DNA from: Neorhizobium lilium
GTDB taxonomy: Bacteria > Pseudomonadota > Alphaproteobacteria > Rhizobiales > Rhizobiaceae
Assembly: GCF_004053875.1 (NCBI RefSeq)
Contig: NZ_SBIP01000002.1
Coordinates: 930,001-994,000, forward strand
Reading direction: 5' to 3'
Length of the DNA: 64,000 nt
Position 1 is the stretch's first letter. The number at the start of each line of letters is the position of its first letter. Position numbers and translations under genes: made by a program. The notes below the pieces were generated by a model. That model was not told the DNA's origin. It saw only the letters and a list, made by a program, of their open reading frames with translations, and searched no databases. This document shows positions 8,893 through 16,856 of this stretch, piece after piece.

Positions 8893-9663
8893 ATGCCCGA
8901 TACGCTGACCATGGCGTTTTTCGCCGCCGCCATCCCTGCCGTCATGCTCGTGGGTCTTTCGAAAGGCGGCATCGGAGGCGCGTTCGGGCTTCTCGGCGTT
9001 CCCATCATGTCGCTGGCCGTGGAACCCGTACAGGCAGCAGCCATCTTCCTGCCCATCCTGATCGTCATGGACATGGTCGCGCTCTGGTCGTGGCGAAACT
9101 TCAACGACCGCAAGACGCTACTGATCATCCTGCCCGGCGGCGTCATCGGCATCGCGCTCGGCTGGGCCACCTCGGCCTATGTTTCCGACAGCGCCCTGCG
9201 TCTGGTCATCGCAACGGTCACCATCCTCTTCACCTTGCGCTACTTCTGGCAGGTCTATGGTTCCCATTCCAACCGGCAAATCGCGCCGCTGCCGCACAGG
9301 CCGGTCGCCGCCACCTTCTGGGGAGCCTTGTCCGGCTATGCGAGTTTCGTCGCCCATGCCGGCGGCCCGCCTTTCCAGATCTATGTCCTGCCGATGCGGC
9401 TCGACCCGAAATCCTACACCGGCGCCAGCATCCGCTTCTTCGCCATTGTCAACGCGGTGAAGGTCGTGCCTTATCTGATGTTGGGCGCGCTGGATCGCCA
9501 GAACCTGACCATGTCGGCAACCCTTTTGCCGGTAGCCCTATTATCGACCATTGCCGGTGCGGCAGTCGTGAAGCACCTGAAGGCGGAAACCTTCTATCCA
9601 ATGACATACGGCCTGGCGTTGATTGCCGGCTTGAAGCTCCTGTGGGACGGGCTTCCTTTCTGA
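8893..9663 (+). CDS. TSUP-family (TauE/SafE) membrane exporter
   Basis: 256 residues from the ATG at 8893. Seven to eight hydrophobic helices are evident, with the TSUP repeat signatures LVGLSKGGIGGAFGLLGVPIM near the N-terminus and AHAGGPPFQIYVLP at the start of the second half. The family moves sulfite, sulfoacetate, taurine-derived or related organosulfur anions across the inner membrane. The substrate is not determinable here. An ArsR-type regulator follows 91 bases downstream on the same strand. BigR-like ArsR proteins control TSUP genes in other bacteria, so a functional link is possible. Confidence 0.88.
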   Translation: MPDTLTMAFFAAAIPAVMLVGLSKGGIGGAFGLLGVPIMSLAVEPVQAAAIFLPILIVMDMVALWSWRNFNDRKTLLIILPGGVIGIALGWATSAYVSDSALRLVIATVTILFTLRYFWQVYGSHSNRQIAPLPHRPVAATFWGALSGYASFVAHAGGPPFQIYVLPMRLDPKSYTGASIRFFAIVNAVKVVPYLMLGALDRQNLTMSATLLPVALLSTIAGAAVVKHLKAETFYPMTYGLALIAGLKLLWDGLPF

Positions 9664-9698
9664 GCACGTGCACTGATGCTAATGATGAAATGGAAGCG

Positions 9699-9711
9699 TG
9701 TGCAGCGCACA
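9699..9711. promoter_or_regulatory. candidate operator upstream of the ArsR gene
   Basis: A TGTGC-AGC-GCACA dyad lies 44 bases before the ArsR start, and a GCACGTGC palindrome lies just upstream at 9664-9671. Both use the same GTGC/GCAC half-site. The position suits autoregulation by the ArsR protein; this is inference. Confidence 0.35.
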
Positions 9712-9754
9712 ATTCGTCTTGTCGCAATGCAGCGTCTGCCCTACGCTTTGGCAC

Positions 9755-10015
9755 ATGACCACCACTGATCCCTTTGCAGCCATAGCTGATCCGAACCGGC
9801 GCTACTTGCTGGAGGAATTGCGGCGTGCGCCGAAAACGGTCAATGAACTGGCCCAGGGCCTGCCGATCAGTCGGCCAGCCGTTTCGCAGCATCTGAAAGC
9901 CTTACTGGACAGTGACCTTGTGACTGTGACGGCGGAAGGCACGCGGCGCATCTACGCGGTCAACAGCAAGGGCTTTGGCAAGGTTAGTCTCTGGCTCGAT
10001 CAGTTCTGGTCGTGA
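9755..10015 (+). CDS. ArsR-family winged-helix regulator, short
   Basis: 86 residues from the ATG at 9755. The start FAAIADPNRRYLLEEL and the recognition helix ISRPAVSQHLKALLDSDLV are typical of the ArsR/SdpR group that often partners SRPBCC or transporter genes. No metal-binding CxC motif is present. Relatives run about 15-25 residues further after the WLDQFW segment; here the frame stops at once. The stop codon lies inside a strong terminator hairpin, so the shortened end appears fixed rather than a sequencing slip. Confidence 0.85.
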   Translation: MTTTDPFAAIADPNRRYLLEELRRAPKTVNELAQGLPISRPAVSQHLKALLDSDLVTVTAEGTRRIYAVNSKGFGKVSLWLDQFWS

Positions 10016-10044
10016 TACCGAGACCACGACCAGAGGTTTGTTTT
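10005..10044 (+). terminator. intrinsic terminator overlapping the ArsR stop codon
   Basis: Perfect stem CTGGTCGTG / CACGACCAG (10006-10014 and 10025-10033, extendable by one T-A pair) followed by the T-rich TTTGTTTT. The TGA of the ArsR gene (10013-10015) is inside the hairpin. Confidence 0.7.
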
Positions 10045-10121
10045 GGATTGGTTGTGCCGCTTCATTTAGTCGCCCTGACTAGTCACTACACGGGCTGCGG
10101 CGGTCTCTCCTATGGTAAGAA

Positions 10122-10298
10122 CTAGTGACGCGTAGAGGCTTGTAGTCGCTGCATCTGATCTTTGAGACGCAGCTTGCGGCGCTTGAGGTCGGCGATCTGC
10201 TTGTCGTCGGAAGAGGGGGACGCGAGAATGGACTGGAGCTCCTCCTCGAGAGCGACGTGCTTCTTTTCAAGCGATGCGATATGAGCCTGGACGGTCAT
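10122..10298 (-). CDS. YdcH-family (DUF465) small coiled-coil protein
   Basis: 58 residues, found by translating the minus strand. It begins MTVQAHIASLEKKHVALEEE and continues with DDKQIADLKRRKLRLKDQM, the DUF465 signature of one long charged helix that turns back on itself. The ATG at 10298 follows AAGGAAGGAAC. Function is unknown; family members are small cytoplasmic proteins frequent in alphaproteobacteria. A second YdcH protein lies on the opposite strand at 10634-10837, making a divergent pair around a repeat-containing gap. Confidence 0.85.
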   Translation of the reverse strand: MTVQAHIASLEKKHVALEEELQSILASPSSDDKQIADLKRRKLRLKDQMQRLQASTRH

Positions 10299-10440
10299 GT
10301 GGCATGTTCCTTCCTTGGATACCTGCCTCGGCTGTTCCCTTCGCCGAAGCTTCAGGTTTACAACAGAAGTGTGACACGATCGAACCCGTTTGTCGAAGGA
10401 GAAATCATGGTTTCAAAGGGGCAAATTCGTGACCTTGTTT

Positions 10441-10545
10441 AACGAAAGCGTGCCGCGATCTTTCAGATTCGCTTTCCACGCTTTAAGCCCTTGTTTTATC
10501 GCATGTCGTTGACGCAAAACCGCTACACACTTTTGCGCGACATGC
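10441..10545. repeat. rhizobial palindromic intergenic repeat, in the 335-base gap between the two YdcH genes
   Basis: The right part (10501-10545) is a long imperfect palindrome: GCATGTCG and CGACATGC form the outer stem, CGCAAAA and TTTTGCG the inner stem, around a CCGCTACACAC core. This resembles a repeat I know from many Rhizobium and Agrobacterium intergenic regions. The left part has a second dyad, AAAGCGTG (10445-10452) and CACGCTTT (10477-10484). The rest of the gap (10299-10440) holds only an 11-codon frame at 10407 with a good ribosome-binding site. Copy number elsewhere cannot be seen here. Confidence 0.75.
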
Positions 10546-10633
10546 TGTAGCTGTTAACGCGGATTGATGGTAGGAGCTTGCCAACCAGGCCGGGCAACGC
10601 CAAAAGGCCGGACGTGACATGGGGAATGCGATA

Positions 10634-10837
10634 ATGGCTGATCAGGAACAGGCGGATGTGCGCCTGACGCTCGCAAAACTGCGCCAGGAACACGAGGATT
10701 ACGACGCCGCGATCAATGCCATGATAAAGGTCGGATGCGATGCCCTTCGCGTCCAGCGCATGAAGAAGAAAAAGCTGTCCATCAAGGACAGGATGACCCA
10801 GATCGAAGATCAGCTCGTGCCGGATATCATTGCTTGA
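10634..10837 (+). CDS. YdcH-family (DUF465) small coiled-coil protein
   Basis: 67 residues from the ATG at 10634, preceded by GGGGAA. An upstream ATG at 10619 would add five residues but lacks a ribosome-binding site. The C-terminal half [21 protein letters not shown] matches the DUF465 basic helix, after an acidic N-terminal helix ([19 protein letters not shown]). It is 11 bases upstream of purE on the same strand, so it is probably the first gene of a ydcH-purE-purK transcript, an arrangement I recall from other Rhizobiaceae. Function unknown. Confidence 0.88.
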   Translation: MADQEQADVRLTLAKLRQEHEDYDAAINAMIKVGCDALRVQRMKKKKLSIKDRMTQIEDQLVPDIIA

Positions 10838-10848
10838 AGGAGGGCGCC

Positions 10849-11349
10849 ATGTCTGCCGAAAGACCTGCCGTCGCAATCATCATGGGCAGCCAGTCGGACT
10901 GGGAGACCATGAAGAATGCCGCCGATACGCTCGAAGCGCTCGATATCGGCTACGAAGCCCGCATCATATCAGCCCATCGTACGCCCGAACGCCTGGTAAG
11001 CTTTGCCACCGGCGCCCGTGACGAAGGCTTCAAGATCATTATCGCCGGTGCCGGCGGCGCCGCACACCTCCCCGGCATGACGGCCGCGATGACACCCCTT
11101 CCCGTCTTCGGCGTTCCTGTCCAGTCCAAGGCGCTGTCCGGCCAGGACAGCCTCCTATCGATCGTGCAGATGCCGGCCGGCATTCCGGTCGGTACGCTTG
11201 CCATCGGCAAGGCGGGTGCGGTCAATGCAGCGCTTCTCGCGGCGGCTGTGCTTGCCCTTCATGACGAAGAGATTGCCGACCGCCTGGACGAATGGCGCGC
11301 CCGCCAAAGCGCTGCCGTCGCCAACTACCCCATCGACGAAGCCCCTTAA
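10849..11349 (+). CDS. purE: N5-carboxyaminoimidazole ribonucleotide mutase
   Basis: 166 residues from the ATG at 10849, with a strong AAGGAGGG ribosome-binding site. The class I PurE signature is complete: GSQSDW (13-18), [10 protein letters not shown] carrying the catalytic histidine, and the [11 protein letters not shown] loop. PurE converts N5-CAIR made by PurK to CAIR in step 6 of de novo purine synthesis, as an octamer in the cytoplasm. purK follows after 18 bases, so the two enzymes of the step are made from one transcript. Confidence 0.98.
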   Translation: MSAERPAVAIIMGSQSDWETMKNAADTLEALDIGYEARIISAHRTPERLVSFATGARDEGFKIIIAGAGGAAHLPGMTAAMTPLPVFGVPVQSKALSGQDSLLSIVQMPAGIPVGTLAIGKAGAVNAALLAAAVLALHDEEIADRLDEWRARQSAAVANYPIDEAP

Positions 11350-11367
11350 GATATATTGAGAGAGATC

Positions 11368-12447
11368 ATGAGCATGCGCACCATCGGCATCATTGGCGGC
11401 GGTCAGCTGGGCCGCATGCTGGCCATGGCCGCCGCGCGCCTCAATTTCCGCACCGTTATTCTGGAACCCCAGCCGGACTGCCCGGCAGCCCAGGTTGCCA
11501 GTGCGCAGATCGTCGCTGCCTATGACGATCCGGCCGCGCTGGCAGAGCTTGCCGCCCGCTGCGACGTCGTCACCTACGAGTTCGAAAACGTGCCGGTCGG
11601 GGCCGTGCAAGAGCTTCAGCGTTCGGTCCCGGTACATCCGCCGGCGAAGGCACTCGACGTTGCACAGGACAGGGTGACGGAAAAGCGCTTCCTCAACGCT
11701 TGCGGCATCGAAACGGCGCGCTTCCACGCCGTCGACGGTCAGGCCGATCTGGAACACGCGCTGGCAGATTTCGGCGGCCGGGGCGTCCTGAAGACGCGCC
11801 GCCTGGGTTACGACGGCAAGGGGCAGCGCGTCTTCCGCGCCGCCGCCGATAGCCCGCAAGGCGCCTTCGAGGCTCTTGGCGGTGTGCCCCTCATTCTGGA
11901 GAGCTTCGTCGCCTTCGAACGCGAGATCTCCGTCATTGCCGCACGCGGCACGGACGGCGCCATTGCCAGCTACGACCCGGCCGAGAACATCCACCGGGAT
12001 GGCATTCTCCACACCTCCACCCTGCCGGCCTCGATTTCAGATGCGACCGCGCTGGCTGCCCGCGAATCGGCCGCGAAACTGCTTGCGGCACTGGATTATG
12101 TCGGCGTCATCGGCATGGAGTTCTTCGTGATGGCGGACGGCGGCCTGATCGCCAACGAGATCGCCCCGCGCGTTCACAATTCGGGCCACTGGACGGAGGC
12201 CGCCTGTATCGTATCGCAGTTCGAGCAGCACATCAGGGCCGTAGCGTCACTGCCGCTTGGCGATCCGCGGCGTCACTCGGACTGTGTCATGACCAACCTT
12301 ATCGACGACGACATCGATGAGGTTCCTGCCTGGCTCTCCAGGCCTGACGTATTCGTCCATCTCTATGGCAAGACGGAATCCCGACCGGGCAGAAAAATGG
12401 GGCATGTAACCCAGCTGACCGGGCCGAAAATGCCGTCACAAGGTTGA
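11368..12447 (+). CDS. purK: N5-carboxyaminoimidazole ribonucleotide synthase
   Basis: 359 residues from the ATG at 11368 (TTGAGAGAGATC precedes it); a second ATG two codons later is also possible. The order is an N-terminal pre-ATP-grasp domain with IIGGGQLGRMLA, the ATP-grasp core with LKTRRLGYDGKGQ and LESFVAFEREISVIAAR, and the conserved EIAPRVHNSGHWT substrate loop. PurK uses ATP and bicarbonate to carboxylate AIR to N5-CAIR. It directly follows purE, and its length matches the family. Confidence 0.98.
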   Translation: MSMRTIGIIGGGQLGRMLAMAAARLNFRTVILEPQPDCPAAQVASAQIVAAYDDPAALAELAARCDVVTYEFENVPVGAVQELQRSVPVHPPAKALDVAQDRVTEKRFLNACGIETARFHAVDGQADLEHALADFGGRGVLKTRRLGYDGKGQRVFRAAADSPQGAFEALGGVPLILESFVAFEREISVIAARGTDGAIASYDPAENIHRDGILHTSTLPASISDATALAARESAAKLLAALDYVGVIGMEFFVMADGGLIANEIAPRVHNSGHWTEAACIVSQFEQHIRAVASLPLGDPRRHSDCVMTNLIDDDIDEVPAWLSRPDVFVHLYGKTESRPGRKMGHVTQLTGPKMPSQG

Positions 12448-12485
12448 CATGGTCACAGGCGCGGGTTATCTGCACCGCCAACTTG

Positions 12486-12525
12486 AAAGCGCGCTCCTCT
12501 TCCAAAAGACAGGCGGCGCGCTTTT
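12486..12525 (+). terminator. possible intrinsic terminator after purK
   Basis: Perfect 9-bp inverted repeat AAAGCGCGC (12486-12494) and GCGCGCTTT (12516-12524), with a 21-base loop and only a short T-run. The long loop makes it weaker than the other terminators in this window. Confidence 0.45.
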
Positions 12526-12573
12526 GATTGATAAAAATCGGCTGAAGAGCCCACAGACTGCTGGACCAGTAAA

Positions 12574-12699
12574 ATGAAGATCAAGAACTCGCTCAAGGCG
12601 CTGAAGGCTCGTCATCGCGATAACCGCTTGGTTCGTCGCAAGGGCCGCATGTACATCATCAATAAGCTGAACCCACGCTTCAAGGCTCGTCAGGGCTGA
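12574..12699 (+). CDS. rpmJ: 50S ribosomal protein L36, zinc-free type
   Basis: 41 residues beginning [20 protein letters not shown] and ending [12 protein letters not shown]. It lacks the CxxC...C...H zinc ligands of classical L36, so it is the C-minus (YkgO-like) form that most rhizobia use as their L36. It is a small basic protein of the large ribosomal subunit near the peptidyl-transferase region. It stands as a single gene between the purEK operon and the TPR gene. The upstream context has no strong Shine-Dalgarno; the start is fixed by homology. Confidence 0.95.
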   Translation: MKIKNSLKALKARHRDNRLVRRKGRMYIINKLNPRFKARQG

Positions 12700-12797
12700 T
12701 ACGGCAAGGGCTGCGGATATCCGCTGCAGCCGATCAATTTGTCGATAGCGTGATAAAACGGATTTGATCTTGGGCGCATGCGGATTACCTTATCCGG

Positions 12798-13418
12798 ATG
12801 CGCCCTTTTCGTTTCAGCTTTTTAGCATTCGCCCTGTCCCTGCCCGCCGCTGTGGTTCTTGCCCAAGACGCAGGCCAGAAACCTGCCCTGAGCCAGCCCA
12901 TGCCACCCGCTCCTGCGGCGCCGGCTGCCATCGCTCCAGCCAAAACTATCGATTCGTTGTTCGATGCATTGAAGCGCGAACGCGACCCGATCAAGGCGCG
13001 CGGCATTGCAAGCCAGATCATGGCGGACATGAACGACTCAGGCAGCGCAACCGTCAATCTGCTGATGCAGTGGGCGGCCACGGCCATCAAGGAAAAGCGC
13101 AACGTCGCGGCACTCGACTTTCTCGATCAGGTGACGGTGCTGGACCCCGCCTATCCGGAAGGATGGAACCGCCGTGCCACTCTGCACTACACGATGGGGG
13201 AAACCCGAAAATCCATGTCGGATATTGCCGAAGTGCTCCGGCGCGAGCCGCGCCATCTGGGCGCCTTGGTGGGCATGGCCGGCATACTGACGGAATCGGG
13301 CAAGGACCAGCTGGCGCTGAAAGCCTGGGAGCGTTACCTCGACGTCTACCCAGCCGACCGCGATGCGCAGGAAGCGGTCACCAAGCTTTCGGAAAAGCTC
13401 GCCGGCAGCCGCACCTGA
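12798..13418 (+). CDS. TPR-repeat protein with signal peptide
   Basis: 206 residues. A signal peptide (about 1-22, FLAFALSLPAAVVLAQ) and a Pro/Ala-rich spacer (28-48) precede TPR-like helices, for example NVAALDFLDQVTVLDPAYPEGW and KSMSDIAEVLRREPRHLGA, each ending with the acidic-Pro turn typical of TPRs. The protein is probably periplasmic and mediates protein interaction. The alpha/beta hydrolase gene starts 13 bases downstream, so the two form an operon. No specific partner can be named. Confidence 0.85.
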   Translation: MRPFRFSFLAFALSLPAAVVLAQDAGQKPALSQPMPPAPAAPAAIAPAKTIDSLFDALKRERDPIKARGIASQIMADMNDSGSATVNLLMQWAATAIKEKRNVAALDFLDQVTVLDPAYPEGWNRRATLHYTMGETRKSMSDIAEVLRREPRHLGALVGMAGILTESGKDQLALKAWERYLDVYPADRDAQEAVTKLSEKLAGSRT

Positions 13419-13431
13419 AGATTACAGCCGC

Positions 13432-14472
13432 ATGATCATGCTCCCCGCCGTCATCCTCGGCCTCGTCGCTGCCGCCTATGGCTTCACCGCCTGGAAGTCG
13501 CGCGCTATCGAGGCGCGCTTTCCCAATATCGGCCAGATGACGAATATTGGCGGCTACAGCCTCAACGCGCTTCATCTACCGGCAGCCTCCAGTGCGGATC
13601 TGCCGCCCATCGTTTTCATCCATGGCGCGAGCGGCAATCTGCGCGACCAGGCCGCAGCCTTCCGTCACATCTTCGAAGGTCGGGCGGAGCTGCTGTTTGT
13701 GGACCGCCCCGGTCATGGCTATTCCGAGCGGGGCGGCCCGCGGAACGATTTACCCGATGGCCAGGCCGACGCAGTGGCCAAACTGATGGAGAGACGCGGC
13801 ATCCGCCGAGCCATCATCGTCGGTCATTCCTTTGGCGGCGCAATCGCCAGCAGCTTTGCTGTGGACCATCCCGACAGGACGGCAGGCCTGCTGCTCCTAT
13901 CGCCGGCAACGCATCCGTGGAATGGCGATGTGGACTGGTACTATCATCTTGCCGCGCGGCCTTATCTGGGCCGGCTGTTCACCCGCCTGCTAACCCTGCC
14001 GGCCGGCCTCGCGCTCCTGGACAAGGCGACCCGCTCGGTCTTTCATCCAAACCATCGCCCGGAGAGCTATCTGGAAGACGGCGCTCCGGGCCTTGTCCTG
14101 CGACCCGCAAACTTCCGCAGCAACGCAATCGACGTCCTTAAGCTCAACGGCTACCTGCGTGACGTTGCGCCCCGCTACAAGGCCATCCAGGCACCGACAG
14201 TCATCATAACGGGGGATACGGACGCCATCGTCTCCGTCGACATCCACTCGCGGCAGATGGCAGCCGACGTGGCAGGTGCGGAACTGGTCGTCATCAAAGG
14301 GCTGGGCCACAAGCCGGACTATCTCGCGGCAGATGTCGTCGTGGCAGCGGTGGAGAAGCTGGCGGGCTTACCACGGGACCTTCAGGCCACGGCGCGGCGC
14401 GTGGAAGCGCACCTCGCAGCGGCGGCACTCGACCCGGAGCCAGAACTTGACATGTCGATCGAGAAAGCCTGA
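13432..14472 (+). CDS. alpha/beta hydrolase, membrane-anchored
   Basis: 346 residues from the ATG at 13432 (another ATG two codons on). A hydrophobic N-terminal segment (MLPAVILGLVAAAYGFTAW) suggests an inner-membrane anchor. The fold signatures are FIHGASGN (oxyanion loop), nucleophile elbow GHSFGG, acid GDTDAIV and catalytic His in GLGHKPDY. The substrate is unknown; related rhizobial proteins are called haloalkane-dehalogenase-like or lysophospholipase-like without proof. It follows the TPR gene closely and ends just before a bidirectional terminator. Confidence 0.88.
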   Translation: MIMLPAVILGLVAAAYGFTAWKSRAIEARFPNIGQMTNIGGYSLNALHLPAASSADLPPIVFIHGASGNLRDQAAAFRHIFEGRAELLFVDRPGHGYSERGGPRNDLPDGQADAVAKLMERRGIRRAIIVGHSFGGAIASSFAVDHPDRTAGLLLLSPATHPWNGDVDWYYHLAARPYLGRLFTRLLTLPAGLALLDKATRSVFHPNHRPESYLEDGAPGLVLRPANFRSNAIDVLKLNGYLRDVAPRYKAIQAPTVIITGDTDAIVSVDIHSRQMAADVAGAELVVIKGLGHKPDYLAADVVVAAVEKLAGLPRDLQATARRVEAHLAAAALDPEPELDMSIEKA

Positions 14473-14508
14473 AGCAAGAATCGGGAATAGTCTCGCCATT
14501 TTCGCAAC

Positions 14509-14540
14509 AAAAAACCGCCGGATCGCTCCGGCGGTTTTTC
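14509..14540. terminator. bidirectional intrinsic terminator
   Basis: AAAACCGCCGGA (14511-14522), TCGC loop, TCCGGCGGTTTT (14527-14538). The A-run and T-run on the two sides serve the hydrolase gene (+) and pyruvate kinase gene (-), which converge here. Confidence 0.92.
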
Positions 14541-14556
14541 TCAATCATCGCGATGA

Positions 14557-15996
14557 TTAAATGCCCGTCTGGCCGTCGGCGCCGATATAGGCGATGCGGA
14601 TCATGTTCGTTGCGCCGGGCGTGCCGAGCGGTACACCGGCAGAGATGATGATCCGGTCTCCGGGCTTGCCAAAGCCTTCGGATACGACGATCCGGCAGGC
14701 GCGATTGACCATGTCGTCCAGATCGGTGGCATCATGGGTGACCACGCAATGCAGGCCCCACACCACCGACAGCCGCCGGGCCGTCTTGATGATCGGCGAC
14801 AAGGCGATGATCGGCACCTGTGGCCGCTCGCGCGCAGCGCGCAAGCCGGTCGTACCGGACGAGGTATAGGTGACGATGGCCGACAGCTTCAGCGTTTCGG
14901 CAATCTGCCGCGAGGCAAGCGAAATGGCATCGGCACCGGTCGCTTCCGGAGTGGCGCGCTGCGCATAGATGATGTTCGGATAATAAGGATCCTTCTCGAC
15001 CGTTTGGGCGATCGAGGCCATCATCGAAACCGCCTCGACGGGATAATCGCCGGAGGCCGATTCGGCCGAAAGCATAATTGCATCCGCACCCTCGAAAACG
15101 GCGATCGATACGTCCGAGACTTCGGCGCGGGTCGGAACCGGCGCCGAGATCATCGATTCGAGCATCTGCGTCGCCACGACGACCGGCTTGCCGGCACGCC
15201 GACATGCGCGGGTGAGCTGCTTCTGAATGCCGGGAACGGCTTCGAGCGGCATTTCCACGCCCAGGTCGCCACGCGCCACCATGACGGCGTCGGACAGTTC
15301 GATGATCTCGTCGATCCGCTCCAGGGCCTGGGGCTTTTCGATCTTGGACATGATGCCGACGCGCCCACGGGCGATCTTGCGCACTTCGGACAGATCCTCG
15401 GGGCGCTGCACGAAGGACAGCGCGACCCAGTCGACATCGTCGGTCGCCAGCACCGCATCCAGATCGGCGCGGTCCTTGTCGGTCAGCACGCCGACGCTCA
15501 GCAGCGTGTCCGGCAGGCTCACGCCCTTGCGGTCGGAGATGCTTGTGCCGGAGACAACGGTGCAGACGATGCGCGTGCCATCCGATTCCACGGCCTTCAG
15601 CGCCAGCTTGCCGTCGTCGATCAGCAGCCTGTGGCCGGGCTTCACCGCTTCCAGAATTTCCGGATGCGGAAGAAAGACACGGTTTTCGTCGCCCGGCTCC
15701 TGGTTGTTGTCCAGCGTGAAGGTCTGGCCGGGCTTCAGCATAACCTTCGTGTTGGCGAACTTGCCGACACGCAGCTTTGGTCCCTGAAGGTCGGCAAGGA
15801 TCCCGATCGGCCGTCCGCTCTTTGCCTCGACCGCTCGTATCCGCTGGATCAGCGTACGCATGATGTCGTGGCTGGCATGGCTCATATTGATGCGGAAGAG
15901 GTCGGCCCCCGCTTCATGCAGCTTCTGGATCATGGCCTCTTCCGAGGAAGCCGGTCCGAGCGTGGCAAGGATTTTAACTTTGCGGTTACGCCTCAT
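14557..15996 (-). CDS. pyk: pyruvate kinase
   Basis: 479 residues from the ATG at 15996, which overlaps the stop of the DUF1036 gene (TGATG). Conserved elements in order: KILATLGPAS at the N-terminus, RINMSHASHD, DLQGPKLRVG (about 68-77), the B-domain, the catalytic lysine in IMSKIEKPQALE, MVARGDLGVE and VVVATQMLESM, then a C-terminal allosteric domain with TSSGTTGLRAAR. It transfers phosphate from PEP to ADP in glycolysis. The overlap with the DUF1036 gene implies translational coupling. Confidence 0.98.
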   Translation of the reverse strand: MRRNRKVKILATLGPASSEEAMIQKLHEAGADLFRINMSHASHDIMRTLIQRIRAVEAKSGRPIGILADLQGPKLRVGKFANTKVMLKPGQTFTLDNNQEPGDENRVFLPHPEILEAVKPGHRLLIDDGKLALKAVESDGTRIVCTVVSGTSISDRKGVSLPDTLLSVGVLTDKDRADLDAVLATDDVDWVALSFVQRPEDLSEVRKIARGRVGIMSKIEKPQALERIDEIIELSDAVMVARGDLGVEMPLEAVPGIQKQLTRACRRAGKPVVVATQMLESMISAPVPTRAEVSDVSIAVFEGADAIMLSAESASGDYPVEAVSMMASIAQTVEKDPYYPNIIYAQRATPEATGADAISLASRQIAETLKLSAIVTYTSSGTTGLRAARERPQVPIIALSPIIKTARRLSVVWGLHCVVTHDATDLDDMVNRACRIVVSEGFGKPGDRIIISAGVPLGTPGATNMIRIAYIGADGQTGI

Positions 15997-16469
15997 CAAT
16001 TCTGGCCTTCTTGGGTGCCGGGCGTATCGGATAGCTGGACCATCCAGCTTCCCTGACGGCCCGTATCATATTCTTTGAAGCCCATGCGCTGGTAGCCTCG
16101 GGCAAAACAATCGTTGACGCCGGCAATCTTGAACTCGTTTTCGGCAACGCACATGTTGACGTTGCCGGTCCAGCGGCCGCCACGGGCCGCATCCTCGGCA
16201 TAAAGGTAATAATATCGGGACTGCAGCTCGCCTTCGATCAGGGTCGCGCAGGTGGAGGCAGGAACCTGCCACCATCCTTCGGTCATCCAGCCTTCCTTGG
16301 CGCGATAGCCGATGGCGACGCCAACAAGGTTCTGGGTGCCATTGCAGACGCGGAAATCTGCGTGGGCGGCGCTCGCCATCAGAAGCGGGGCGCCGGCGCA
16401 GACCGTGAACAGGGCCACAGGCGCGGAAACCAGAAGGCGGAGATAGGTTTTCAGGGATTTCTTCAACAC
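15996..16469 (-). CDS. DUF1036 family exported protein
   Basis: 157 residues. A hydrophobic signal segment (about 10-37, ending MASAAHA) is followed by ADFRVCNGTQNLVGVAIGYR and GWWQVPASTCATLIEGEL, the DUF1036 pattern, with several cysteines that could form disulfides in the periplasm. Function is unknown. It sits upstream of pyk with a one-base stop/start overlap, an arrangement found in other Rhizobiales, but no mechanistic link to glycolysis is known. Confidence 0.9.
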   Translation of the reverse strand: MLKKSLKTYLRLLVSAPVALFTVCAGAPLLMASAAHADFRVCNGTQNLVGVAIGYRAKEGWMTEGWWQVPASTCATLIEGELQSRYYYLYAEDAARGGRWTGNVNMCVAENEFKIAGVNDCFARGYQRMGFKEYDTGRQGSWMVQLSDTPGTQEGQN

Positions 16470-16617
16470 GGTTTCCGTCAGGACTCCATGGTTATTCGTG
16501 AAGCACGTTCTTCGCGCGGCAGGGCCTGAAAGTCAACGAAAGTCTAATCGGTTGTAACGTGACGGCACTCGCCCGACAGGCTCGGACCAGCCACGGCTTG
16601 CGCTCCTCTTCCCCTAG

Positions 16618-16824
16618 GACCAATCGACATTCAGGTTTCGGGCTGCGGAAGTGCTGCATTCACATCCCCAGGTTGGCGTGAAGACACAGAGGCCGCACGT
16701 CCGCCGCCTCGTCGTGCCCAACTCAGTCTATTCCCTGATCTATCGTGTCGTGGATGACGAGCTGGAAATCATCGAGGTCTTCGACGGCCGCAGGCTGAAG
16801 CCGCGCACGGGGCCGACGCGTTAG
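16618..16824 (+). pseudogene. ParE/RelE-type toxin relic, N-terminus lost
   Basis: The frame ending at the TAG at 16822 encodes HPQVGVKTQRPHVRRL, VPNSVYSLIYRVVDDELEI and IEVFDGRR. This is the C-terminal half of a ParE-family toxin: the hP-x-vG turn, the R-x-L-x-V strand, the tyrosine-rich YxLIYR strand and the final GRR. Upstream the frame is open only from 16618, with no convincing start, and the N-terminal helical hairpin is missing. No antitoxin gene is adjacent. It lies inside the 387-base gap 16470-16856; the rest of the gap shows nothing else. A relic of a type II toxin-antitoxin module is the simplest reading. Confidence 0.65.
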
Positions 16825-16856
16825 GTGATTCAGTCGCCTCAGTAACCCTGGCCAGA

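Noticed and set aside
16470..16617. Search for the missing N-terminal half of the ParE-type toxin in other frames
   Set aside because: No frame shows the expected helical N-terminus, so the relic is treated as truncated rather than merely frameshifted.
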